From: Phycisphaerales bacterium
Lineage (GTDB): Bacteria; Planctomycetota; Phycisphaerae; Phycisphaerales; UBA1924
DNA: 64,000 nt
NCBI GenBank assembly: GCA_028279375.1
Contig: JANQNW010000007.1
Coordinates: 1 to 64,000, forward strand
Direction: 5' to 3'
Shown here: piece by piece, positions 41,926 through 50,914 of the stretch
Position numbering within the stretch: position 1 is the first letter of the stretch
Layout: every line of letters starts with the position of its first letter
Program-made: the position numbers and the translations under genes
Notes under the pieces: model-generated
What the model saw: only the letters and a program-made list of their open reading frames with translations
Database searches by the model: none
What the model was told of the DNA's origin: nothing

Positions 41926-41953
41926 AGCGCCCGAGGCCGAAGCCCCGGGCGCT
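41926..41953. terminator. Hairpin between convergent genes
   Basis: AGCGCCCG (41926-41933) pairs with CGGGCGCT (41946-41953), with AGGC/GCC continuing the stem around a short loop. Tails are weak on both strands, so termination strength is uncertain; it is placed between two convergent genes and could act on both. Confidence 0.6.
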
Positions 41954-41980
41954 GTCGTTCATTGCATTCAGACTGGACGC

Positions 41981-44017
41981 TTAGCTGCCGGGCAGCGCGC
42001 CGGCGACGCCGGGCACGAGCTCGGCGCCCTCCTCGACCTGGATGCTCGATCCGTCGAAGGCCTGATCGACGGGCTCATATCGCCCACCGAGGTGTTCGGC
42101 GAGGAATGCTTCGGTGACGGCGTTGAACGCGAGGTTGTTCTCCGGTCGCGCCCAGCCGTGCCCCTCATCCGGGAAGACGACGTAGGTGACGGGGATCTTG
42201 TTCTTCCGCATCGTCTCGACGATCTGGTCGGACTCGATCTTGGTGACGCGCGGGTCGTTGGCGCCCTGGCCGATGAGCAGCGGCTTGACGATCTTGTCCG
42301 CGTGCGTCAGCGGCGAGCGGGCGAGCAGCTCCTTGCGACCCTCTTCGGTGTTGACGTCGCCGACGCGACGATTCAGCACGGGGCTGAAGGGTCGCCAGTA
42401 GTCAGGGATGTTCTCCATCAGCGTGACGAGGCTCGAGGGACCGACGATGTCGACACCGCAGGCGAAGAACTCGGGCGTGAATGTGAGGCCGGCGAGTGTG
42501 GCGTAGCCGCCGTAGCTTCCGCCCATGATGCCGACGCGCTCGGCGTCCGCGATTTCGCGATCGACGGCCCAGTCGACGGCGTCGATGAGGTCGTCATGCA
42601 TCTTGCCTGACCACTCGCCGTCCGCGGCGTTGATGAACTTTTTGCCGAAGCCGGTGGAGCCACGGAAGTTGACGCTGAGCACGGCGTAGCCGCGATTGGC
42701 GAGCCACTGGTGATAGGGGTTGTAACCCCAGGAATCGCGCGCCCACGGGCCGCCGTGGACGAAGAGGACCATTGGAAGCGCCTCATCAGGCCGGCCATCG
42801 CCGTCGGGGTCGGCGCCGACGGGAAGCGTGAGGTAGGAGACCAGGCTCTTACCATCGCGCGAGCGGATGATCTCTGGATGCATCCGCGCCAGCGGCAGGT
42901 CTTCGAGGGCTGGTCTGTTGGTGAAGAGGAAGTTGGCCTTCTTCTTGGTGCGGTCATAGTGGTAGTAACGGACGGGGCCCTGATCCATCTGATAGACGAC
43001 GATCCACTGTGTGTCGTCGAGGGAGCGTGCGCTGACGCTGAAGTCGCCGTCGGCGACGGAGCGCAGCTTCTCCATGTCAGGACGGATGGCGTCATCGAGG
43101 ACAACCCACTCGACGCGGTCGTAGTTGAATGCGACCGCCTGGACGCGATCGGTGTTCGGATCGGCCATCGCATTGCTGACGTCAGCCTTGTAGTTCTCAG
43201 CGACGACGATCGAGTCGCCGGTGCTCATGTCCGTCGCGGTGAGAGCGCTGGTGTTGCGCCCGCGACTGTCGACCATGTACAGGAGTTTGCCGGACCGGTC
43301 GATGCCCGCCGGGGCGGTGGTCATCATGTCCTCGGGGTCGATCTCCGCGTAGGACTCCCAGCCGGCGTCGGTCTTGCGCAGGATTCCGGCGCCGCCGGCG
43401 GGATTGATCGTGTACGCGAAGTGCACGTCATAGTCGCTGTCGGTGACGAAGTTGGCGACGAAAGCGCCTTCGATCATGCCCGGATGCTCCTGGACGAGCG
43501 TGCGCTCGCCGGTTCGGACATTGATGCGATAGAGATCGTGGAAGTAGGAGACGCGGTCGTTGAGTCCGATGAGGATTTCGTCCGGATGCTCCGGGCTCAC
43601 GGAGGCGATCTGCGCCGCGACGCCGTCGAAGGGCGTGAGGTCGATGGTCTCTCCGGTCTCGACGTCGGTCGAGTAGACACGCCAGTTCTCATCGCCGTCG
43701 GTGTCCTGCAGATAGAAGATGTGTCCGTTGTTGAAGGACCATGTGTGATTGCGCACGCCACGGCCGGTGTCGGACGTGATCGCCCTGGCGGCGCTGGGGT
43801 CGTTGAGTGGGGCGACCCAGACATTGAGGACGCCGTCAACGGGCGCCAGGAACGACAGGTACTTGCCATCCGGGCTGATGCGCGCCTGGGCGCGCTCCGG
43901 ATTGCTGAAGAGAACCTCTCTGGCGATCATGGGCGTCGAATCCTGTGCGATCGCCGGCGCGGCGAACGTCGTGACGGCGCAGGCCGCGGCCAGGGCGAGG
44001 GTGGCTGATTTCATCAT
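41981..44017 (-). CDS. S9-family (prolyl oligopeptidase-like) secreted serine peptidase
   Basis: 678 residues. A signal peptide (SATLALAAACAVTTFAAPAI) ends near AIAQ. An N-terminal beta-propeller-like region with WD40/PQQ-like segments runs to about 400. The C-terminal alpha/beta hydrolase has the nucleophile elbow MGGSYGGYATLAG, the Asp in ANDPRVTKIESD and the His in PDEGHGWARPEN, so the catalytic triad is complete. It should cleave short peptides outside the cytoplasm. The start ATGATG at 44017 has GGAGAC upstream. It faces the PepSY-like gene in a convergent arrangement. Confidence 0.93.
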   Translation of the reverse strand: MMKSATLALAAACAVTTFAAPAIAQDSTPMIAREVLFSNPERAQARISPDGKYLSFLAPVDGVLNVWVAPLNDPSAARAITSDTGRGVRNHTWSFNNGHIFYLQDTDGDENWRVYSTDVETGETIDLTPFDGVAAQIASVSPEHPDEILIGLNDRVSYFHDLYRINVRTGERTLVQEHPGMIEGAFVANFVTDSDYDVHFAYTINPAGGAGILRKTDAGWESYAEIDPEDMMTTAPAGIDRSGKLLYMVDSRGRNTSALTATDMSTGDSIVVAENYKADVSNAMADPNTDRVQAVAFNYDRVEWVVLDDAIRPDMEKLRSVADGDFSVSARSLDDTQWIVVYQMDQGPVRYYHYDRTKKKANFLFTNRPALEDLPLARMHPEIIRSRDGKSLVSYLTLPVGADPDGDGRPDEALPMVLFVHGGPWARDSWGYNPYHQWLANRGYAVLSVNFRGSTGFGKKFINAADGEWSGKMHDDLIDAVDWAVDREIADAERVGIMGGSYGGYATLAGLTFTPEFFACGVDIVGPSSLVTLMENIPDYWRPFSPVLNRRVGDVNTEEGRKELLARSPLTHADKIVKPLLIGQGANDPRVTKIESDQIVETMRKNKIPVTYVVFPDEGHGWARPENNLAFNAVTEAFLAEHLGGRYEPVDQAFDGSSIQVEEGAELVPGVAGALPGS

Positions 44018-44150
44018 TGGAGTCTCCGGGAATGGTCTCTCGGTCCTGCAGCCTCGTCCGATGGGGCGGAGGACCTCCACGAGTTGCTCGTGTTGTACCG
44101 AAGATTTCACTCAGGGGTGCATGAGCCCGGCGGGTGCGGCCGGACCGTGG

Positions 44151-44963
44151 TCAGCCCGGCGTCGATCGTGCTCGAGGCATTGAAGCGAGACACGCGGACG
44201 ACACGCAGATCGCCAGGGCGCCGAGTGCGCCCGGAGCGACGACGCAGAGCCATTCCATCCTGCTCATGCGCACGCGCAGTCCGCTTGGAGCGGACGTCAG
44301 TTCGAAGATCGCCGTGAAGGGAGAGAGCAGACTCATCCACTGCGGCGCGGCGTGGCCGAATCGATGCAGAAGCAATGTGGCCAGGGGCGCGAAACCCACG
44401 AGCAGCAGGCAGGAGATCATCCAACAGGTGCGTCCGAGTCCGGGCGGCGTCGCCGATCCCATGAGCACAAGTGCGCCGACGAGGATGGTCCACGAGAGAA
44501 GCATGACGTCGAGTCCGGCGATGACCTCCCAGCGCCAGCCGGTCGGGAGCTTCAGCGGCGCGACGACCGCCTGCGTGAGGACGCCGAGCACGAAGAGATC
44601 AACGATCGTCGCGCGCACGGCGCTGCGCGGCGAGGCCTGACTGAGTCTGACGAGCGGCCACAGCACCGTGAGGCCTGCGACGAGCAGCACGAGAAACGCG
44701 GTGGAGGCCGGCCGGAAAAGGCGCGCATCAGCGCTGCCCAGCACGCGCACGGAGAGGATCGTCACAGCGGCCCCGACAAGGAGATAGACAGACCAGAGGA
44801 AGACGAAGAGGCGGGGCTCGCCGCGGCGATGCGCAAATCGTTCTCGCCTGATGCGCGCGCGCTTGGCGCGTTCGATCCGTCGCGCCTCGCGCAGCTGCGC
44901 TTTGGTCAGGGCCGGAGTCTCCGGAGTTGGCTCCGGCTGATCATCCACCGGCTGCGCTCTCAT
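44151..44963 (-). CDS. Polytopic membrane protein of unknown function
   Basis: 270 residues. A charged N-terminal segment (EARRIERAKRARIRRERFAH) precedes about six hydrophobic helices, and the C-terminus is short. I recognise no family. The frame opens 23 bases before the end of ftsQ, and the ATG at 44963 is the natural start; a longer frame exists through 45221 but would overlap ftsQ heavily. It sits where ftsA-ftsZ would follow ftsQ in most bacteria. The gene may be translationally coupled to ftsQ. Confidence 0.7.
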   Translation of the reverse strand: MRAQPVDDQPEPTPETPALTKAQLREARRIERAKRARIRRERFAHRRGEPRLFVFLWSVYLLVGAAVTILSVRVLGSADARLFRPASTAFLVLLVAGLTVLWPLVRLSQASPRSAVRATIVDLFVLGVLTQAVVAPLKLPTGWRWEVIAGLDVMLLSWTILVGALVLMGSATPPGLGRTCWMISCLLLVGFAPLATLLLHRFGHAAPQWMSLLSPFTAIFELTSAPSGLRVRMSRMEWLCVVAPGALGALAICVSSACLASMPRARSTPG

Positions 44964-45834
44964 CGATGTACATGTACGGCGTGTAGAGCTCGATGGGAGG
45001 CCTTCCGGCGTTGATCCAGGTGGGATCATGGACGAGGCGCTCGAGCCTTCGGAGTTTGACAGCGTCGGACTGCTCGCCGGGATGCAGTGATCCTGGCGCA
45101 CCGCCCCAGACAACGCGTCCGCCTTCCGCGATGAGCACGCCGAGCTTGCCGTTGCGACGGTGTGTGGAGACGTCGACGCCGACAACGCTCTCCCACGCAT
45201 CAGACTTGCGCAGATAGCCAATGAGCGCGAGCGCGGCGCTCACGTCGCTCCCGACCCAGGGAGCGCCGTATTCGAGACCGCCATCGGCGCCGGGCGGGGG
45301 GCCTGCGAACGCCCCAGTGATGACGCGCAGACCGCCGGCGCTTCCTGCGGGGTATTCGAGTCGAAGCAGTTCGCCGCCAGTCGCAACGAGACGGTCGGTG
45401 GCGCCATCGCGCACCACGGCGCTGGGGACGCGCCAGTCGCCTTCAATCTGGATGACGCCGCCGGGCTTGCGCGTGATGCGCACCTGGCGCTCGAACCATC
45501 CGGTTTCCTGCATGGTGCGCTGCGCCTGCTCGAGTGAGTCGGCGTCGAAGGGATCCGGCGAGACCGTCGCCTGGACGATCTGCTCGAGCTGCCACTGCTC
45601 ACTCTCCGGCATCCATGTCTGGCCTTCCAGCGACGCGTCATCGGTGAGATTCAGAGCCGGCCAGTCGAACCGGACGATGAGCGGATCGGCCCGGACCGCT
45701 GCGGCGCGAGCGCGGAGCGGTTTCAGTCCAAGCACGCCGCCCGCGACGACGGCGATGAGCAGCGCCAAGGCCCCGCCCCGCATCGCCCATCTGCGGACCT
45801 GATCCCGATCTTCCATGAAACTCGTCAGCGTCAT
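44941..45834 (-). CDS. FtsQ/DivIB-like cell-division protein
   Basis: 297 residues. A short N-terminus leads into one transmembrane helix (GALALLIAVVAGGVLGL) and an extracytoplasmic domain with POTRA-like (WQLEQIVQATVSPDPFDADS) and FtsQ-like beta segments (RITRKPGGVIQIEGDWRVPS). FtsQ links the divisome in the envelope. The divergence is large, so I rely strongly on its position after ddl. The ATG overlaps the ddl stop (ATGA), making the set murC-murB-ddl-ftsQ translationally chained. Confidence 0.8.
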   Translation of the reverse strand: MTLTSFMEDRDQVRRWAMRGGALALLIAVVAGGVLGLKPLRARAAAVRADPLIVRFDWPALNLTDDASLEGQTWMPESEQWQLEQIVQATVSPDPFDADSLEQAQRTMQETGWFERQVRITRKPGGVIQIEGDWRVPSAVVRDGATDRLVATGGELLRLEYPAGSAGGLRVITGAFAGPPPGADGGLEYGAPWVGSDVSAALALIGYLRKSDAWESVVGVDVSTHRRNGKLGVLIAEGGRVVWGGAPGSLHPGEQSDAVKLRRLERLVHDPTWINAGRPPIELYTPYMYIDESAAGG

Positions 45835-46793
45835 GAGCTGCTTTCCTCCTGCGTCCCTGCCAGGGTGGTTTCTGTCGTCTTGCTCTTATTCCCGTCGCGC
45901 AGCGCCAGATTGACGAGCCTGCTGCAGAGCGTCGGCATGTCGAGATCCGGTCCGGGCGTGGCCGCGGCCGCCGCCATCGGGAAGAGCGAATGATCCGTGA
46001 ATCCAGGTGTCGTGTTGACCTCGAGTATCCAGGCGGTTCCGTCCGCATCGAGGATGTAATCGAGCCTCGCCAGGTGGCGCACGCCAAGGCGATCGCACAA
46101 TGCGATCGCGCGCTCGGACATGGACTGCGCGAGGCTTGGCGGCACATCCGGATTCACGAGGTAACTCGTGTCGTCGCGCTGGTACTTGGCCTCATAGTCA
46201 TACAGGCCCTCGGCGGCGGTGATCTCAATCAGCGGAAGCGCTTCGCCGTCGAGCACGCCGAGTGTAAGTTCGCGCCCTTCGATAAAGGGTTCGATCATGC
46301 AGGCGCGTCTGCTCCGCGCGCTCTCGTCGTGCGCCGTGAGCCAATCGTCATGCGTGCGGCACACATAGAGTCCGAGCGTCGAGCCCTCGTGGATCGGCTT
46401 GATGACCACCGGGAGTGGCAAAGGGCACACCGGATCGGCCGCGTTCAGCACGCATGTCGGCGTGACAGGGATCTCGAGCGCGGCTGCAATCGTCTTCGTG
46501 GCGACCTTGTCCATGGCGAGCCGGGCCGGGCCGGGCAGGCAGCCGGCAAATGGTCTGCCATCGGCGACGAGCAGGTCCTGCAGCGCGCCGCCCTCGCCCC
46601 ACGGTCCGTGCAGCATGGGGATGATCACATCGCCGGGGATCGTGCGGAGCGCATCGACGCTGAGCTTGTCGATGATCTCAAGACGCACGTCGTTTTCCTG
46701 TGTGCGCTCAAGTGCGCGCGCCACGCGCGTCGCGGAGTCGACGCTGACTTCGCGTTCGCCGTCGGGACCGCCTCCAAGGACCAGGACCATCAT
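45831..46793 (-). CDS. ddl: D-alanine--D-alanine ligase
   Basis: 320 residues. MVLVLGGGPDGEREVSVDSA is the family start with the Ser/Glu of the active site; PVVIKPIHEGSTLGLY, FIEGRELTLGVLDGEALPLI and LEVNTTPGFTDHSLFPM hold the ATP-grasp and Mg-binding residues. It joins two D-Ala for peptidoglycan. The ATG at 46793 overlaps the murB stop (ATGA) and is preferred over ATG 46814. The order murC-murB-ddl-ftsQ is typical of the dcw cluster. Confidence 0.96.
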   Translation of the reverse strand: MMVLVLGGGPDGEREVSVDSATRVARALERTQENDVRLEIIDKLSVDALRTIPGDVIIPMLHGPWGEGGALQDLLVADGRPFAGCLPGPARLAMDKVATKTIAAALEIPVTPTCVLNAADPVCPLPLPVVIKPIHEGSTLGLYVCRTHDDWLTAHDESARSRRACMIEPFIEGRELTLGVLDGEALPLIEITAAEGLYDYEAKYQRDDTSYLVNPDVPPSLAQSMSERAIALCDRLGVRHLARLDYILDADGTAWILEVNTTPGFTDHSLFPMAAAAATPGPDLDMPTLCSRLVNLALRDGNKSKTTETTLAGTQEESSS

Positions 46794-47677
46794 GATTGGC
46801 CCCCCCGTCGCCATACGACGATCTCGCGCTCCAGACGCACGCCCTTTGTCTCGAAGACGACAGATTCAACGTGATTCAGGAGCGCGAGGATGTCGCGCGC
46901 CGTGCAGCCCTGCTCGGTCACGACAAAATTCGCGTGCATATCCGAGACGCTGGCGCCGCCTTCGCGCATGCCTCTGCATCCGGCTTCGTCGATAAGACGG
47001 CCGGCGCTGACGCGTTCGCCTTCGATGGTTGGGTTCTTGAATGCGCAGCCAGCAGAGTTCTCGGCCAGCGGCTGCGAGTGCTTCTTGTGCGCCATCGCGT
47101 CCTTGAGTCTTCGGCGGATGGCGTCCGTATCGTCCGCTTGAAGCGCGAACTCGGCTGTGAGGACGATCTGGTCGTCGAGGCCGGAGCGGCGATAGGTGAA
47201 GTCGATCTCATGCCGTTCGAGGCGAGAAGCGCGACCGTCCCGGTCCATGACGCGGACAGCGCGGACGACATCGGCGATTTCTCCCAAGGCGCCGCCGGCG
47301 TTCATGCGCACGGCGCCGCCGACACTTGCAGGAATGCCGCCAAGGCCCTCGAGCCCGGCAAGACCGTCACGCGCCGTCTCGACGATGAGTTTGGGGAGAT
47401 TGGCGCCGGCCTCAGCTTCGATCAGGCCGCTGTCATCGAGACGTCGCCACGCGTTGAGTTTCCGGAGGCTGATCACGAGCCCGTCGACGCCGTCGTCATC
47501 GACAAGCAGATTCGCGCCATCGCCGAGGATGCGCACCGTCGCGTGCGCCCGAACTGCGTCCGCAAGCTCTTCAATCGAGCTCGGTTCGGCGTACGCGTCC
47601 GCGCGGCCACCGACGCCGAACCAGGTCGGGATCGGCGCGTCCTTCTGAATGCTCAACGTGGTCGCTGCGGCGTTCAT
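46790..47677 (-). CDS. murB: UDP-N-acetylenolpyruvoylglucosamine reductase
   Basis: 295 residues. FAD-binding starts with the FGVGGRADAYAEP and VRILGDGANLLVDDDGVDGL segments; GLEGLGGIPASVGGAVRMNA and FTYRRSG are typical MurB blocks, and the active-site Ser is in NSAGCAFKNP. It reduces enolpyruvyl-UDP-GlcNAc with NADPH to make UDP-MurNAc. A type I/II assignment was not made. It begins 14 bases after the murC stop. Confidence 0.95.
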   Translation of the reverse strand: MNAAATTLSIQKDAPIPTWFGVGGRADAYAEPSSIEELADAVRAHATVRILGDGANLLVDDDGVDGLVISLRKLNAWRRLDDSGLIEAEAGANLPKLIVETARDGLAGLEGLGGIPASVGGAVRMNAGGALGEIADVVRAVRVMDRDGRASRLERHEIDFTYRRSGLDDQIVLTAEFALQADDTDAIRRRLKDAMAHKKHSQPLAENSAGCAFKNPTIEGERVSAGRLIDEAGCRGMREGGASVSDMHANFVVTEQGCTARDILALLNHVESVVFETKGVRLEREIVVWRRGGQS

Positions 47678-47690
47678 TGTCAGCCGCTCC

Positions 47691-49202
47691 CTACGCGCGC
47701 GCCGGAGCATGCGCCGGCGTCTCATTCGAATCGCGCGTTCCGATGAAGCCATGCGCGACTTCCCAGACAGGGCCGGCGCCCATGACGACGAGAAGATCGC
47801 CGGGTCGGCAGATATTCTCGAGTTGCTCGACGATCGCTTCGAACGGGTAGAGATGCATCGCCTGCACGCCGCTGCGACGCAATCGATCGACGAGATCGCC
47901 GGCGCTGACTTTCGTCTTCTCGATCTCGGAGTCGCGCACGAAGTAGATATGCGGCACGACGACGATGTCCGCCTGGCTGAATGACTGCGCGAACTCCTCG
48001 AGCAGGAATCGCGTGCGGCTGTGCTGGTGCGGCTGGAAGACGCAGATGAGGCGGCCGCCGTGACGCTCCGGACGTTCGAACTGACGCAGAGCACGGAGTG
48101 TGGTGTCGATCTCGGTGGGATGGTGGCCGTAGTCGTCGTACACGCGCACGCCGTTGCGATCGCCGAGGAACTGCACGCGACGATCGACGCCGCGGAATCC
48201 CGAGAGCGCCTGTCCTGTCGCGTCGGCATCGGCGCCGAGCGTGATCGCGAGGGCCGCGGCCATGGCGCTATTGAACGCGTTGTGCTCACCCGGCAGCGGC
48301 GCAGTCCACACGCAGACGGCGCTGCCGGCATGCGAGAGCGTGATGCGTCTCTCGTCGGTGGCGATCTGCCAGTCGGCGGCGGGGCTGAATCCGATCGTCT
48401 CAACTCCGCAGTCGAGTCCCGCGGTCACCTCGCGCCGGTGGGCGCCGTCGTGGCCGATGATGAGCGTCCCTCCCTGGTCTGCAGGCGGGAGCAGGCGCGC
48501 GAAGTCGTGGAATGCCTCGACCACGGCGTCGAGCGAACCGTAGATATCGAGGTGATCCGCTTCGACGGAGCCGATTGAGGCAATCGTCGGTCTGAGGTGA
48601 TGGAACGAGCGATTGAACTCACACGCCTCGCACACGAGCGCGCCGGGTTCGCCGGCGCGCCGGCCACTTGCGATCTGTCTGGCGCCGAGGCGGAATCCAG
48701 TGGAGGTTGCGCTGTCGCTGAGTTGTCGGCACGTGGCGCCGACGATCACGGTTGGATCGATGCCGGATTCGGCGAGCGCGACGCCGAGCATGGCGGCGGT
48801 CGTTGACTTCCCGTGTGTCCCCGCGATCGCGACACCAGTGCGGCCCTGCATGAGATGCCCGAGCGCTTCGGCGTAACTGATGATCGGAAGCCCGCGGCGC
48901 TGCGCTTCCAGGGCCTCCGGGTGGTCCGCGGGGATCGCAGCCGAGGCGACAACGACGGAGCAGTCGTCCGGTATCGCTTCCGGTCCTTCGACAGGCGGCC
49001 CGACTCGGACGTTGACGCCTTCTCCTGTGAGCGACTCGGTCACCGCGCTTCCGACCTGATCGGAGCCGGCGACCTGCACTCCGGAACCGGCGAGCATGCG
49101 GGCGAGCCCGGACATGCCGCAGCCGCCGATTCCGAGAAGGAAGGCGCGAGCGCCGGGGGGGAACGGATCGGTCGTCGGCGTGGATGCGGGGGCGGGGTTC
49201 AT
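47691..49202 (-). CDS. murC: UDP-N-acetylmuramate--L-alanine ligase
   Basis: 503 residues. MurC landmarks: the Rossmann start FLLGIGGCGMSGLARML, the P-loop IAGTHGKSTTAAML, ACEFNRSFHHLRPTIASIGS and VYDDYGHHPTEIDTTLRALR. It adds L-Ala to UDP-MurNAc with ATP. The first residues before FPPGARAFLLG are Pro/Thr-rich. TACCCT lies exactly eight bases upstream of the ATG with no Shine-Dalgarno, so this start probably opens the whole wall operon. It is divergent from the NUDIX gene. Confidence 0.96.
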   Translation of the reverse strand: MNPAPASTPTTDPFPPGARAFLLGIGGCGMSGLARMLAGSGVQVAGSDQVGSAVTESLTGEGVNVRVGPPVEGPEAIPDDCSVVVASAAIPADHPEALEAQRRGLPIISYAEALGHLMQGRTGVAIAGTHGKSTTAAMLGVALAESGIDPTVIVGATCRQLSDSATSTGFRLGARQIASGRRAGEPGALVCEACEFNRSFHHLRPTIASIGSVEADHLDIYGSLDAVVEAFHDFARLLPPADQGGTLIIGHDGAHRREVTAGLDCGVETIGFSPAADWQIATDERRITLSHAGSAVCVWTAPLPGEHNAFNSAMAAALAITLGADADATGQALSGFRGVDRRVQFLGDRNGVRVYDDYGHHPTEIDTTLRALRQFERPERHGGRLICVFQPHQHSRTRFLLEEFAQSFSQADIVVVPHIYFVRDSEIEKTKVSAGDLVDRLRRSGVQAMHLYPFEAIVEQLENICRPGDLLVVMGAGPVWEVAHGFIGTRDSNETPAHAPARA

Positions 49203-49210
49203 CTTTGCAA

Positions 49211-49216
49211 AGGGTA
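49211..49216 (-). promoter_or_regulatory. murC: -10-like TACCCT, eight bases before murC
   Basis: Minus strand: TACCCT, TTGCAAAG, then ATG at 49202. It fits the TANNNT-N8-ATG series and would start the murC-murB-ddl-ftsQ transcript. Confidence 0.5.
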
Positions 49217-49283
49217 TCGGCGGGCGGTGAGTCGGGTGTGCAAAGTGGCCTGCCATGCGGGTGTCCGGGCGATTCACTCCGGG

Positions 49284-49289
49284 TATGGT
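49284..49289 (+). promoter_or_regulatory. -10-like TATGGT, nine bases before the NUDIX gene
   Basis: TATGGT, GTCCCGCCG, then ATG at 49299. Slightly off the main 6/8 spacing, but again no Shine-Dalgarno is seen. The 96-base gap to murC holds both divergent elements. Confidence 0.4.
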
Positions 49290-49298
49290 GTCCCGCCG

Positions 49299-49796
49299 AT
49301 GCTCGACAAGAACTTCCCATATCGCATCGCCACACTTTGCGACCTGCGGGATGACCGGGAGCGGATTCTGCTCATCCGGCGTCTTCAGGAGCCGAACTTC
49401 GGACTCTGCTCTCCGATCGGGGGCAAACTCGACATCGAGAGCGGCGAGAGCCCGGCGCAATGTGCCCAGCGTGAGATCCTGGAGGAGGCGGGCATCGAGG
49501 TGTCCATCGAGGATCTCCGCCTTGTCGGTCTCGTGAGCGAACAGGGGTATCGGAACGAGGCGCATTGGCTCCTCTTCATCTATCGCGTGATGTCGCCCGT
49601 TCACGTCGAGCCGAAGACGATCCGAGAAGGGGCCCTGGAGTGGCATGAACCTGAGGCGGTGGCGTCGCTGCCGCTCCCGGAGACGGACCGCAAGGTGATC
49701 TGGCCGCTTCTCAATGAGCAGCACGGGCGATTCTGCAGCGTGCACATCGATTGCCGCGGCGACGAGATTCGCTGGACGGTCGAACAGAGGGACTGA
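49299..49796 (+). CDS. NUDIX hydrolase
   Basis: 165 residues. The Nudix box GGKLDIESGESPAQCAQREI, continuing LEEAGIE, is complete (GX5EX7REUXEEXGU). It hydrolyses a nucleoside diphosphate linked to X, such as oxidised nucleotides or dinucleotides; the target cannot be inferred. The next frame starts at the stop codon (TGA then GTG), so it is probably co-transcribed with the AraC-type regulator. Confidence 0.93.
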   Translation: MLDKNFPYRIATLCDLRDDRERILLIRRLQEPNFGLCSPIGGKLDIESGESPAQCAQREILEEAGIEVSIEDLRLVGLVSEQGYRNEAHWLLFIYRVMSPVHVEPKTIREGALEWHEPEAVASLPLPETDRKVIWPLLNEQHGRFCSVHIDCRGDEIRWTVEQRD

Positions 49797-50891
49797 GTGT
49801 CCCCCGACGCGGGCAACTCAATGGGTTCTCACGAGCCGCCGGATTTCTGGGCGGCCTCTGGCGACGAACTTCTCGCGTGGGTGCGGGGACGCGTTCCATG
49901 CGAGCGCATGGTTTTCTGCCTCTCACGTCTGGATCAGCCATGCGTGGACGAGGTGATCGCGTCGGCGGGCGTCGACGCGAATGACGTCAATCACTGGCTC
50001 GAGCATCTTCCGAGTTCAACCGAGGCGCTCCGAGAGGCGCTGGATCGCACGGGCGCCGCGGCGCCGAGCGACGCATTGGGACTCGGGACGATGGGTGGGG
50101 AGGCGCTGCTCTGTGTGCGGCCAGAGTCAATTCGAGCTCCTCGATTCTGGATGCTGCTCCTGCATCGAACCTCGAAGCGTTTCACGGGCACGGAGTTGCA
50201 GATGGCGAGCCAGGCGCTTCGCCTCTGGCAGGGGAGCTTCAACGCGCCGAGGCGGAGCGTCGCCGGGCGTCTGATCGCTGGACACGACCTTCGTCTGTTG
50301 CGTGCGGATCCGGGGTGCTCCATGACGCTGCTTCAGAACAACGCGTCGGTGCAGTCGCTGATTGACCGAGTTTCGTCGCTTGTGCGTCAGCGCTGGCCGC
50401 GCAGCGAGGTGGGCCATCGCATGGAGGTTGTGCAGGAGATCGGCGCACGAGCGCTGCTCATCGTCGCGCATTGGCGTCAGGCGCTCGAGGCGCCGCGCGC
50501 ACGGCAACTCCGCATCGAGCTTCGCACGATGGAGCATGATGCGCTCCCGGTGGTGGGTCGTCTGGCGGACGATCGCATCGCACACGCGCTGGCGTTCATT
50601 CATGATGAGTTCGACAAGGGGCCGGAGATCGCTGACATGGCGTCTCAGGCGCATCTGAGTCCGTTCCACTTCCAGCGTCTCTTTCGAAAGCAGGTGGGTG
50701 TTTCTCCCAAGCAGTATCTGCTCCTGAAGCAACTCCAGGAGGCCCGATGGCTGCTCAGGACGACGGGCCTCCCGGTGCAGGAGATCGGGCGTCGGGCGGG
50801 TTTTGCGACGAAGGCTCACTTCGGGGCGACCTTCAGGAAAAGCGTGGGACGTACGCCTACTGATTACCGCGAGCAAAGACAGGACGTCTGA
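49797..50891 (+). CDS. AraC-family transcription regulator
   Basis: 364 residues with GTG at 49797, directly after the NUDIX TGA; the ATG at 49821 is the alternative. The C-terminal 100 residues form the double helix-turn-helix: GPEIADMASQAHLSPFHFQR, QVGVSPKQYLLLKQLQEARW, and PVQEIGRRAGFATKAHFGAT. The N-terminal region (about 250 residues) has no cupin motif that I recognise, so the effector is unknown. It may regulate the NfeD-FloA operon or NUDIX by context only. Confidence 0.9.
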   Translation: MSPDAGNSMGSHEPPDFWAASGDELLAWVRGRVPCERMVFCLSRLDQPCVDEVIASAGVDANDVNHWLEHLPSSTEALREALDRTGAAAPSDALGLGTMGGEALLCVRPESIRAPRFWMLLLHRTSKRFTGTELQMASQALRLWQGSFNAPRRSVAGRLIAGHDLRLLRADPGCSMTLLQNNASVQSLIDRVSSLVRQRWPRSEVGHRMEVVQEIGARALLIVAHWRQALEAPRARQLRIELRTMEHDALPVVGRLADDRIAHALAFIHDEFDKGPEIADMASQAHLSPFHFQRLFRKQVGVSPKQYLLLKQLQEARWLLRTTGLPVQEIGRRAGFATKAHFGATFRKSVGRTPTDYREQRQDV

Positions 50892-50900
50892 GAGCCGACC

Positions 50901-50906
50901 TATACT
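50901..50906 (+). promoter_or_regulatory. -10-like TATACT, eight bases before the NfeD1 gene
   Basis: TATACT, TTGAGGAC, then ATG at 50915. It is the best -10 match in the series. A GAGGA sequence lies within the spacer, so both leaderless and short-leader readings are possible. Confidence 0.55.
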
Positions 50907-50914
50907 TTGAGGAC

